Below, piece after piece: positions 35,142 through 45,831 of a stretch of DNA of 64,000 nt; within the stretch, counting starts at the first letter, position 1, and each line of letters begins with the position of its first letter. Made by a program: the position numbers and the translations under genes. The DNA comes from Rhodocollybia butyracea. Its lineage: Eukaryota > Basidiomycota > Agaricomycetes > Agaricales > Omphalotaceae. The DNA lies in the NCBI GenBank assembly GCA_015501585.1, contig JADNRY010000162.1:62001-126000 (forward strand). The letters are read 5' to 3'. A model generated the notes under the pieces. It was not told the origin of the DNA, ran no database searches, and saw only the letters and a list, made by a program, of their open reading frames with translations.

Positions 35142-37297
35142 TTGACAGGCATCAGCAGTTTCAACTCTGTCGGAGGGCATAGGCCTGCAAGACCCACACC
35201 GTCTGAGCTACAAGGCACATGCGCAAACACATGTCAGGATTTTCTGACCCCCCACACCTCCCACACTATCGGCACGCCATATCAAAACGACTCAAACAGT
35301 AAACAAGTAAGCTGGCATCGCGGGGCCGCGTGGCGGGTTAAGAAATATTGTACACGCTTGATATTCCTACGCGCTGGCAAACCGGAGTACCGCGAACGAA
35401 ACAGAAACAATGGCCATCATATCATGATTCCTCTTCTTAGGCCAAAGGAGAACGGACCTTGGGGCTACTCACCTGCTATGACACGTGACATTCCCCTAGA
35501 CTGCTGCCAGCGTAAGGCTGTTTTGCAAAACATAACGCATAACAGCGCAAATATAGCAATGTTTAGTGGCTCGCTGCGCGTGTAGCACCCGGCGAACCCA
35601 CGGTCGTAGCTATACAGTACATCTTCACGGTTTGTTGAGCAACTCGTGGATATCTTTTAGATCTAAATTTACAACAGAGAGGAAGACAACACCAAAGGTG
35701 TTATGCTCGTACCAGTGATACGGGTTGTTGTTTATTCAATATCCTGGTGCACATATAGGGCAGCTCCTACTCGAACAACTGACACAGATTCACCGTGATA
35801 AGCTCCAGCTGTCTTAGAATTTGATCTTTCATGAGGTCAAGCTGAAGGGAGCATATGTGCTTTAGTTATGGTCAACGGGGAACGTACGGGATTTTCAGGG
35901 TATGAGCGCCGCGGGTTTACTTCTGTTTTTTCTTTTGACCAATGACCACGAGAGGAAAATATGACTATGGTGGGTAAAGCCTGCCTTTTATGATCAAGGA
36001 AAGAAAAATCCGTGTCCAACTCGTGCCATGTGGGGGTCCATCTCATTTTTGTCTGTGGCCTTCACGCTGTTCCAGCCAATGGATTAGAACACTATCAATG
36101 ATGAACATCCACCTGATCATTGATGTATACAAAAAATTATATGTACAACAAATATCCCGATTACATGCTAGCGAACTTGAACTAGCCGAATAATATACAA
36201 CCGCTGGAGTCCTAGATGTGAGGGACCCAGTCTACTAAAGGTAAATCGTGCGAACAGCTTGTAGTAATGCATCGTGGGTATCAGATTATAATTTTTGTAT
36301 CATGAGGTATGATAATGATTATACATCAAAGAAAACCCCGGAGGTATGATCTGGTATTATTGGGTGTTATTGGTTATGATATAATTTTTGATTAGTGGGA
36401 CCGGGAGTGCAAATATACCGTGAAAACGTGGTGAGGCACGCTTACAGTCAAGCTACTTACAATCGCATTGGGGATGCTCACACTCGGTAAGGTCTGGTGT
36501 CTTCGGACAGGGATCGCGTACCCTGACGGTTTCACATCCCAAATATCATCGCATTTATTTGTGTTGATGAGTGAGCGTTGATGGAGGAAGGAGACATCAA
36601 GGTTCAAGTACTCATCCAACTTTGCTGGTGCGTTTCATTGTTCTAGTGAGGTCATGTTCATCCTCGATTCTATCTCCCGTTTTCGATCCAGGTGAAAAAT
36701 CCTCTAGACTAAGCCTTACCCACCCCACGCTCACGATATATTTTTGGCTCTGCTCACATGTTCCCGCAACATCAGATGCAGTGAGGTGTAATGACTCCCA
36801 GTATTGAATAGCAACAAGAACAGGAACGACATGTTACTATAGATAATGAAATTTCAAATTGTGGTCTGAATTTCAAGGGTTTGGCATTCAAAATCTCCGC
36901 TTTGACCAAATTCTGTTTGGGCTGTTCATCGAAAGTATAAATAAGCATAGTAGAATAGGATGTTTTTTCACAATGGCCAGGAGAGTGGCACGACCACTGT
37001 TGGCAACTTCAATTCCGAGGAGTTGTCAGCGCCCGAAAATCAACTCAGGGAAATACATACAGTTCATCTCAAGAACCCTATCAGGATACTCACTAGTCTT
37101 TCTTTATTGATTCAAACCTTTTTTACAACCTGGGCTTTGGTATTAAGTACACTGGAGAGGAAACGACATGTCGCACATCATACAGTGTATTTTGGCGCAT
37201 ATGACATCCGTGTTCCGTGGCTGTGACGGTCTAAGCATATAAGTAAGGTGCTGGAATCCACCCACGGCAATCACAGCCTCCTTCCGAGTCTCGCAAA
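35142..37297. other. Region with unassigned ORFs only
   Basis: The longest ORF is 147 codons (35142-35585 plus) and resembles no family I know. Others stay under 90 codons. A degenerate stretch around 36280-36390 contains TATGAT/TATTGG words. No feature can be supported. Confidence 0.35.
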
Positions 37298-39397
37298 ATG
37301 GCATTTGACAACACTCTAGGTGCCATCATGCTTGGCCAGACCTTTTCGGCGATGTTAGTTATGCCCATTATCCGTAATTGACTTCAGACTCAGATATAGC
37401 CAACACAGACTCTGTGGGATTACTCTTGTCCAAGTGATTCAATTTTTCAAGGCAAGCGCAAAAGATTCACTGGGCCTCAAGATTTTGGTGTGTAGATCTC
37501 TCCTTCCCCTTTTGACAACATCTCTGAACATCTTGAAAAAGGTGTATTTTCTCTGGTAGATCGTCTTTTGTACCCTTGAAGCTTAAACTGAGAGGTAATG
37601 GAAGGATATTGGATGTACTACATCAGTGTTTTCTCATTCAAGGGACCTATGTTTTATTGGTTCAAAATTTTGGAAATTTTCCTGCACTTATGCACCTTAT
37701 TTGGTGTGTGTATGAAATGCAAAGTGGCTTGTGACTGACAAATATTTCTCTTCATTCGTCACAGGGGAACAGAGGTAAATATCCACACTCTTGAGTGTGA
37801 TTGAACAGTGCATGAATACAATACTTTTTAGTTTTCTCTGTATATCACGGTACACCATGTCTCCCACTGGAATTTAGGGAATCTAACTCCTTCAATAGAG
37901 CACCAATAATATGCTATGCCAACTGTGAGTATTCTCGTACAATATTTTATTACGAGAAATGGCTGAAACATGGTTCACAGGTATATGTGCTGGAAAGTAT
38001 GGACTTGTAGGTTTTCAGGCAAAATTTATATGTTGTACAGAATGGCTCAGGCTGCATATTATAGTATGGAAGTCAGAGAGACGATTGATCATTCCTCTGA
38101 TTGCGGTTATCGTGCGTATAACATCCGTCGTTCCGTAGGGAGTAGAATTTTCTTAATATTTCACAGGTCTTGTTTTCCGTGGTTGCATGTTGTGAGTTTC
38201 TACAATTTTATAAACCAACTTTCTGAATTTCCACCTCAGTCACAAATTCTGGTGCGTTGGATAACTTTAAACAGCATCAAGCTTCACTTAGAAATTACTC
38301 ATAAATGCATGCAGCTTATGCCATAATCGCGTATGTGATCAGTTTGAATCTTGTGTATTTATGTCCTCAACGATTTATCTGCAAGATGGGAAGCCCCAGG
38401 CCACCCTACCTTGGGATTCACCACCAGAGCGGAGAAGGTGATACCCTGTTTAATAAGTGATCTGCGCTGTTCACCAATCTAGCAATGGGCCATGGCCAGA
38501 TTTTAATCTATACCACTCATACTTTGGAGATTATAGCAGATATACTCATCACAGGAAGCCTCATCTTCTATCTGCAATGCAGACAGACCAGTTTCAAACA
38601 GTTAGTATTATTTTCCAGACCTCCTTGAAATATTGACTAAACGATACTTTAGAACCAGATCTATTATTACAACGATCACAGCTTATATTCTTAGTTCATG
38701 TGAGTTGAATTGACGATGCCACCAGTCAACCTTTAGTCCATTACTTATTCAAATACTATTCATTAATCATATAGGCCTGTTAACCACGTGAAAAGCTTCA
38801 GTATCCTAAAGACACGGCTTGCTCACTAATGTAAATCTTGAACAGTGTTGTACAAATCATGGTTTTGACTGCCGTAGGTTTTCAGGGTTTGTTCAATGTT
38901 GTACTTTCATTGACACAAAATCATTAGTTTTCCATCTGGCCTGACAACTTTGTCTATTATGGGATCTACATGATACTCCCCAAAGGTGGGTGGAGGAAGA
39001 TCATATAATATTGTTAATTTTGACTTTGCCTGTGCAGTTTACTTCAATTCGCTGCTTGCATCCTGTATTAAAGCTCTCCTTTATTTGATGGGCCATATTC
39101 AATTTACAATGTTCACAGTGAACTCAAGAGCATCATCTGCGCGAAGATTGGGAAATGTTGTTAGCACTGTTGATGACATACGTCTTCATTCTAGCAGTTA
39201 TACACGTGATGATGGAACCTCACAAAACACCCACAAACCTACAGTCAGTTATATTTTTCAAGTTTGTGAAAATTATGATCCTGGTACTGATGGATTTGAA
39301 GATGATCATTAGTATTGACCACCAAGTTGAAACTATGGATGAACAGGGCAAACAGATTGACGCTACTAACAGGGATATTGAATCAGGTCAGTATTGA
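37298..39397 (+). pseudogene. DUF6534-type seven-helix membrane protein, probably decayed
   Basis: The start ATG at 37298 gives MAFDNTLGAIMLGQTFSA; after an intron it continues ILCGITLVQVIQFFKASAKDSLGLKIL. Further exons supply IIVWKSERRLIIPLIAVIV (38.1 kb), TLEIIADILITGSLIFYLQC (38.5 kb), RTRSIITTITAYILSS then GLLTT (38.65-38.79 kb), SIWPDNFVYYGIYMILPKG (38.93 kb) and VYFNSLLASC (39.04 kb), ending with a polar tail near 39397 (DATNRDIESGQY). The order of these blocks is that of DUF6534 proteins, integral membrane proteins of unknown function that are abundant in Agaricomycetes. Near 37555 the expected third helix reads LW-stop-IVFCTLEA, and other joins are imperfect, so the copy is probably a pseudogene. 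Confidence 0.65.
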
Positions 39398-39639
39398 AGA
39401 GAGATTGGCGGTTCAACTGTAGTCGTGCAAGGTCTAAGATGATATTGGAAACTGGTTATTATGTATCTTGGCAACTGTGCTTACTACTTTGGACGAATGC
39501 AGTTAATCCAGTGGCCAGCACAAGGCCCCTTGTAGTCATTGAACAGTTCAACTGGGAAGAGGCGATGAATATGTCCGAAATGAGTTCATAGGGAAGGCGT
39601 CTGAGCGGTGAGATATGTGGAGATACGCCGATGTGGTAT

Positions 39640-39812
39640 TCCAGGTGGGGTGGTAATATCCTCGCTCGAAACCATGATACAAGAAAAGAGAAGCGAAATC
39701 TGTCGGGTCACTCACCTTCATCTAAGGCATTCTACTTTACCAGCTGGGGCCACGTTGGTTACCACTACCCATCTCACAATCTAAATTCGTGCAAATTCCA
39801 GTGGAAAAAAAA
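39640..39812 (-). pseudogene. Minus-strand first-exon/intron relic (segment S), copy 1
   Basis: On the minus strand an ATG-GGT-AGT-GGT start (MGSGNQ) is followed about 50 nt later by AAGGTGAGTGACC and TCTCTTTTCTTGTATCATG. The same layout occurs at 54183-54340 and 60985-61160, where the intron ends in a proper CAG or TAG. Here the acceptor AG is lost. It lies 0.6 kb upstream of secreted gene A. Confidence 0.5.
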
Positions 39813-40296
39813 ATCCGTTTTGAAACTGTGGAGTTGAGAACTTGACGCTGATAGGCGCGTAGATTACGGGTTCGGAAATTTGTAGCAATGCAGCTGAGCA
39901 TTTTCCCTTCGTTCAAACTGGCTACCCATTTGTATATCTATGTTTACGAGTTTCCCCGAATTTCAAAATGAGGCTGATGAAACTTGAACCTCACGGCTTC
40001 CGCCAAAGTACCGCAAATACTTCAGTGTTAAGCTGTGCTAGGCGCAGTCCAGTGTAAACTAGCTCTTTTCGACTTGTGACATGTAAGTGTGTGTATTCGC
40101 AGTAACTAATATAGATAAAATCCTCAGCATTTGGATTTATTTATTTTTTTCGACTTTAGCGGCTAGCCGTGTGAGGAAGGGTACTTAGGGCGAGGAAGGG
40201 TGGCGCAGGGTGGCGCTCCGATGAGAATGAGCGCTCTGATGATCGATCACATTGTACCTTGTTCTTGGAAGCGAGGAATGGAAATTAACCATACCC

Positions 40297-40418
40297 TTAT
40301 AAAAGCAACGTGTGGCATGGCAATAGCCCAGTTCTGCCGGTTCAGTCTCTCATCGCTTGAAATACAGTTTGCCGGTCAATTCCGCGTTCCTTGCGATATT
40401 GCTCTTCAATTCTTGAAA
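40297..40418 (+). promoter_or_regulatory. Conserved core promoter and leader of gene A
   Basis: CTTATAAAAG lies 122 bp before the ATG, followed by TGCCGGTTCAG and CAGTTTGCCGGTCAAT. The same three boxes, in the same order, precede genes B, C and D, and nothing else in the intervening leader is as well kept. Confidence 0.7.
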
Positions 40419-42199
40419 ATGCACTCGGCTCTTCTTCTCTGTACTCTCATAGCTAGCTCCATACCCGGCGTGTCCCCAATACCCGTGCCAGCGCCCCCGA
40501 ATACAGGGCCAGCTTTGCTATCATCATTTGCACATGTAAGTGTTTGCTCATAGTTTGTTACTACTATACATAATACCTGCGTGCCCCTAGCCAAATCCGA
40601 TAGTGATTCTTCCCACAGTGATTAAGGTCAAGATGACCGTGACCTTCATTGATGGCACAACAGGTAAAGACTTGGGAGACGAGAAAATTAAAATCTTTCC
40701 GGGTCAACAACGCCTCACCACAGCGCTATACGAGGCTTTCGAACTGGATGGCACTGAGTACAGCATAGTCTACAAAGGTTTGTATTTACCAAAGCTGTGG
40801 GACCGCAAATGGGTTTATTTCAAAGTCACTGGAGTGCCAGGTGGGTGCATGAAGGGGCCATGTTTTGGGTGGATGGCAAAAGGCGGTGAGCGCTTGCTCA
40901 CAAATCTGTTCTTTCCTTGCGTTCCTCATAGCTTTCATAGATACAATCAGACACTGGCATGGGGAGGTTATCCAAATTCTGAAAACGTATGTCACAACAT
41001 ACGTTGGCATTAGCTTAGGCGAACCCCGCCATGGCTACTTTGCGGCCTTTAAGGGCAGACCTGATGCAGGGATTCCCCCTGGCCGGCTGTCACGGAGGCT
41101 CGGCAAAAGGAGTGGAACAAGATCTCGAAGAAGTTTGAGGGACACTTTATGATACGTCCCGTCGATGGGCCACCTCCAACCGTGACCTTCATTGATGGAA
41201 CCGGTAAACACACGGGATCCGGGGAGACTAATTTCGGTGTGCCTGACGATCAAGCAGTCCTCACCAGAACTATGAATGATCTTCTCGGATTCGAGACATG
41301 CGAAATAACCTACCGGGGCCGGTACTCACCACAGCGTTTACCAGGATTGACGAAGGATTGGCAATTGGTTTATTTCGAATTCACCGGCATGGCATGGATA
41401 AGTGTACGGAGAAGCCATGTTTTGGATGGATAGCAATCGGCGGTGAGTGCTCACTCTCAAATCTGGTTATTCTCGCGTTCCTCATAGCTTCACTAGCTAT
41501 TAAAACTCATTCGCCTCTCATATACTATGCTGGCTTAAGCTTAGGCAAGCCGCGCCGCGGGCGGTTTGTATCGTTTAAAGGCAGACCTGAAGCAAAGCTA
41601 TCCGCGCCAGGCCAGATCGATGCCGCGGGGGCTCCGCAAAGAGTATGGAACACGACTTTGGCCCAGTTTCAGAAACACTTCATGGTACATCCCTCGCTTC
41701 CCATGACCGTGACCTTCATTGATATGAATGGTGGGCCACATCAAGATGTACCAAAGGAGATCGAACCCTTCCTCACCGCACAGATCACTCTAGCCTTAGA
41801 TGTGTCGGGCTCAATAACCTACTCTGGTCCGTATTCCCTGAAATCGCGTTATTTTTTCAAGCTCGTCGGAGGGCACCCGTACTGTCTACCTGATGATCCA
41901 TGTTTTGGGGTTGTAGAAGAACAACCTAACGGTGTTGGTGAGTGCTTGCCCCCTGATCTGATTTTCTTTGTATTCCTCATATATGCTTTGGCATCACAGA
42001 AGGCATACACCCCAAGCAAAACAAAAGACATATACTCATTTTCCAGCCGAAAGTGCGAGGGTTGAACTTCATAGGCTCTGGCGGGCTAGACATCGTTGGC
42101 GCATATCCTCTTGATCCGATGCAACAAGGGCTACTTAATATGGTCCATGAGTTGCACAATGAACTTGTGCTTCCATTACATCCCGAGCATTCCATGTAA
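40419..42199 (+). pseudogene. Secreted modular protein family, member A (frameshifted)
   Basis: Exons are 40419-40535, 40591-40885, 40941-41442, 41497-41937 and 42000-42199; introns are 54-62 nt. Exon 1 encodes a hydrophobic signal peptide (MHSALLLCTLIASSIPG) and a proline-rich linker. The modules have the order TVTFIDG ... VYFKVTGV ... C-x(4)-PCFGW - intron - TYVGISLGEPRxGxFxAFKGRPDA - W-N ... F-x-x-HFM, and a last module with GGHPYCLPDDPCFGVV and a C-terminal PKVRGLNF ... EHSM tail. Two lesions break it: a one-base shift near 41090 before the KEWN helix, and a 5-bp GGCAT duplication near 41390. It would be exported if translated. The family is not recognised; an effector-like or adhesive role is only a guess. 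Confidence 0.75.
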
Positions 42200-42829
42200 T
42201 AGGACAAAGTCATACGTACGGTGCCCGTTGCGCTACCAAGCTTAGGCTGACAGAAAAGGAAGAATATTATTGATAGTAGCCAGTGCATAAAATGCACGTG
42301 AACGTTACCGATCGCGTGCTATTAGCTAAGTGTGACTTGAGTAATATTCATCTTTCTCCTGTCTTTCTCCGTTTCTCAGTCTTTCTCCGTCGCACTTCAA
42401 TTTTTTCCGTACTTCAGTTGCACGGGTACAGCAATTTCTCCTGGAATAGCACACTAGTAAAATCCGTACGTCATGCTTTTTTCTTGCGATGAAAAAAAGA
42501 TCTTGGTTCTGGTTATGTCGTTGTATTTGTCAGTCGTGGGCTTGGGGCAGTAGAAAGGCAGTTGAGGGATCGAGAAAATCCTGGAGATGTGTGTCTAGGC
42601 CTCAAAGCTTCTTAAGCTTCAACGTTCAAACGTTCAACTTCGGCGATCTCTCAGCCTAAAGGACTCATGTTATGTTCCTAATATCCCTTCTTCCAACGCG
42701 ATGTTCTGCTCATCAATTACCCACACTATCTACTCACAAACAGTATCCCTCGATGTCACCGCCGAAGAGGAGTCTGGAAATTCAAATGCAACGTATATTG
42801 GCTAGTGATATATGATACGTTACAGAGTT
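42200..42829. other. Spacer after gene A, nothing recognised
   Basis: A pyrimidine-rich stretch with repeated TTTCTCC words lies at 42350-42400. No gene or repeat was supported. Confidence 0.4.
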
Positions 42830-43933
42830 GTTTTACAGCTGCGAACGCTCCCCACAGTTCGCTCAAGCGTTCGCGTGCGGTTCACGTTATGCATACTAAT
42901 TACGCTGCCATAGCTTCCTTCCCCCTTCACCTGCCTTCGGATGTCCTCCCTGAATCTCCCATACAACAACTCGTTGCTCCACAGCTATAAAAACGTTCTT
43001 CCACTGGGCTTTGCAGTGAGGTGAAACCGGTTGTACTAGAAAACCCTCGACGGCAGAGTCTCCGCTACGATCTCCTCAAAACCCTCATTTCCTCAAGAAC
43101 TCATTTCGGAGAGCCCTGCAGAGCCATCTGTGCTAGTGACGGTGATTTCCGAAGGCATGAGGGAGGTAGCGTTGGCTATACCGCAGCTATTGAGTAGTCT
43201 ACATGTGTTTTTGCCGAAGGTGTCAGGTAATGAGATTGGGGATGCGAAGAAGCTGGTGGAGAGTCTTCAGCGCTTCAGCATCGGAGGGTGGGTTACGGGT
43301 ATTGAGATCGATAATGAGAAGTGGGTCTTGCGATTTATCATTGTCGATATTCATCCGCTCTCAGGGAGAATCGAGAGTCTCCGACCTCTATCCCTGCAAA
43401 CTCCCCCGATTGTCTTACTCTCTGAGTTCAAAGCTTCACCGGCGCCGGTCACCACCGAGATATTCCAGCTCAGCTCTTTCCGCACCCCCCCTCTCTGTAT
43501 TACACCAAATGACACTCTCCCGGAGGGGGGGGGAAGACAGATTTCACAATCTGCAATCTGTTTAATACCCTCCGTGCTCTGCATCTCTTACGCCTCGCGT
43601 TCACCGCGGAAGCTCTCGACTTTCCCCGGGGTCGTCCCTTTCTTTCTAAAAGCTCGCCTTGGTTTGAAACACCGAGTGGATCTATTCATCGCCCTAGTCC
43701 GATCACTATCGTCCCATTCCCAAATCCCGCCGTCGTTTCGCCATCTTTCCTATCCATCCTATCCGATGCCCCAACTACGTTCAAGATCCTTAACATCGAA
43801 GCGCTTGTTCGATATCGACGGAAGGCTTCAATGGGGGGTTCATGAGCTGCTACAACTGCATCTTGGAAGCCGAACGCAACACCCTCGATATGTACGCTCC
43901 GGCAATGAAATGTTCCGCGTTGAAGTTGATTAA
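42830..43933 (+). pseudogene. F-box-like gene relic, copy 2
   Basis: The frame from 43130 reads MREVALAIPQLLSSLHVFLPK ... AKKLVESLQRF. The next frame continues from about 43300 as VLRSIMRSGSCDLSLSIFIR, the typical basidiomycete F-box layout (wall of WxxIAxxxPxLWSSLHV then W-x-x-RSG-x-x-PLSLxI). A third frame from about 43535 encodes FTICNLFNTLRALHLLRLAFT ... FKILNIEALVRYRRK, an LRR-like tail. F-box proteins recruit substrates to SCF ubiquitin ligases. The frame changes show the copy is broken. Confidence 0.5.
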
Positions 43934-44567
43934 TCTTTGCGAGGGTTTCCCTTTTGGTCTTGTCAAGGCCCCAGATCGTTGGGTTTTGATATAGAAGGTT
44001 TTCTTTGAGCAGTCGCAGCTTTCGCGTAAGCAAGTTGAATCTTGTTGTTTTTCTGAACAGTACTCAGCCCTTATCGATTTTGGTAATTGGACTATTATCA
44101 TGCATTGTTTGGGAATAACACAGTATCTAGAAAGACAAGGCTTGTAAGGTAGTTGCGCAAGAGCAGCAGAGGTAACAACCGATGCGTACGGGTACGTGAA
44201 GACTTCCTTTTGGTCAGGCCGCAATATCGATGTGCAAAGGTATATGAGATTCCTACCAATTAGGATCCGTGTGCACAGATGCCCTAGGTAATATAACGAC
44301 GTTACATACGTACGTATAACCTACATAACACCTCCTCCAAAAGCCCAGGAAAAAAAATCCTATGATAGATACAATATTTAGAAAAGACCGATTATCCACG
44401 GGTATACATACTTCGCGAGGCTCACCAAAAGTACCCTATCATTCCCATCCCAATACTCATAAGAGTCATATCCGTACCTACCTCCCAAGGCGAATCAGCT
44501 ACGCCTAGACTTGGAGTGTCCGGTACAGGGTGCATCCAGTTCACGATAACGCCTTCGGACCAAGAAC

Positions 44568-45290
44568 ATGGGAAGAAAACACCACGCTGCTGCTGTAGGT
44601 CGCGCTCGTCGATGGGTCCTGTCCTTGTGTGCTTGGCGAAGCGGATGTCTTAATTCATGTAATGGGACAAAACGAGTGCGAAAGGAAGTGAAAGCAGAAA
44701 ACCGAGAGGAAGAGCGCGTGAAGGCAGTACCAGTCCGCGATCTCGCTAAAGCGAGAAGGACTTCCTCGGCGACGCGTCAGTATTCTGGCAAGGTGAGCTG
44801 CGAGGGCAGAAGTGGGAAGGTGTATCTATATCTATCGATGCCAGCGCCAGAGGGAGCGTCAAGGCGCTGGTGGAAGAGCGCGTCATTGACTATCGGGATG
44901 GGAATAGGATCCTGGTTCTGGGTCGAACCGGTTTTGAGTCATCATGCATGGTTCTGGAGAGATGTGAGGCTCGGAGGAAGACGGAGGCAGGAAATGTCGA
45001 TGAAGATCCTTTTGAATTTGAGGCTGACGCTGAGGGTGGCTGGCGTTCCAGAGAGGGGAGAAGACGTGGCAAGACATATCAATGAGCATTTGAACCTGAG
45101 AGAAGAGGTAAGAAAGGGAACGGAAAGTAGGAAAAATGAACGAACCTTCGCCTGGACCTTCAAGAAGAGGCATAAAAGACATCCTGTTCTCCGTCAAAAA
45201 TCAAACCCTCTAGCGACGAACGGGACAGCAAATAGATGTCGACTTCTCCGCCTTGAGATCCTCGTTCGGGTGCGCAGGAAGTTGAGCTAG
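44568..45290 (+). CDS. 'EERVKA' family charged protein, copy 3
   Basis: A 240-codon plus-strand ORF starts MGRKHHAAAVGRARRWVL. It contains KRVRKEVKAENREEERVKAV, an arginine-rich middle and a basic end. An overlapping frame (44870-45085) encodes LVEERVIDYRDGNRILVLG and CEARRKTEAGNVDEDPFEFE, which matches the other copies better over that stretch, so the true reading may switch frame near 44800. The 45.1-45.29 kb part (NLREEVRKGTE, HPVLRQKS) is also collinear with copy 4. Family and function are unknown; the composition suggests a coiled-coil or nucleic-acid-binding protein, which is inference. Confidence 0.4.
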   Translation: MGRKHHAAAVGRARRWVLSLCAWRSGCLNSCNGTKRVRKEVKAENREEERVKAVPVRDLAKARRTSSATRQYSGKVSCEGRSGKVYLYLSMPAPEGASRRWWKSASLTIGMGIGSWFWVEPVLSHHAWFWRDVRLGGRRRQEMSMKILLNLRLTLRVAGVPERGEDVARHINEHLNLREEVRKGTESRKNERTFAWTFKKRHKRHPVLRQKSNPLATNGTANRCRLLRLEILVRVRRKLS

Positions 45291-45431
45291 ATTACCTTGG
45301 CCTGCAAAGCTGTGGCGTAGCTAAAAACGCTTCCTGAAATCACCGTCAATTGTAGAGGAGCTTTTTCTTTTTCTGGGCTCTCCGAGATCAGTTCGCGGGT
45401 GAGATGGGCGCCAAGTTCCAACGTGGGTTTC

Positions 45432-45714
45432 TGTAACGAAGTAGTCTCTTGTTGAATCTGGCGCCCATCGGCACCTGACACGTTCCTTATCGTTTCACTT
45501 ATCTTATCAGTTTACTCGCTCGTTGCTTACTCGCTTTCGTTCATATAATATCCACTTATAGTAATAGTCTTTGAAAAGGTATATAAGCTAGCTATCTACT
45601 GTAAGTACGATAGGTTCTACAGAATCAAACCCACACGTTACAACGGTTCTCTCGCACCTCTCTAAAATCCCCCACTTCGTGTGATACTACCGTGATTTGT
45701 CACCTGGTGTTACA
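45432..45714 (+). repeat. 5' LTR of the chromovirus
   Basis: It begins TGTAACG and ends GTTACA. A TATATAAG box near 45580 is a plausible promoter element. It looks identical to the 3' LTR. Confidence 0.95.
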
Positions 45715-45831
45715 TATTTTGAACCCTCTACAACAAACTACTCTATCTAAACACTCTGCTCATCGTCCTACACGGCAACCCCCTCGTCTGATCAACGCGG
45801 ATTCCGACCCGGACACCAAAAACATTTCACC

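Noticed and set aside
35142..35585. 147-codon plus-strand ORF as a gene
   Set aside because: No recognisable motif, no clear promoter or splice context; length alone is not enough.
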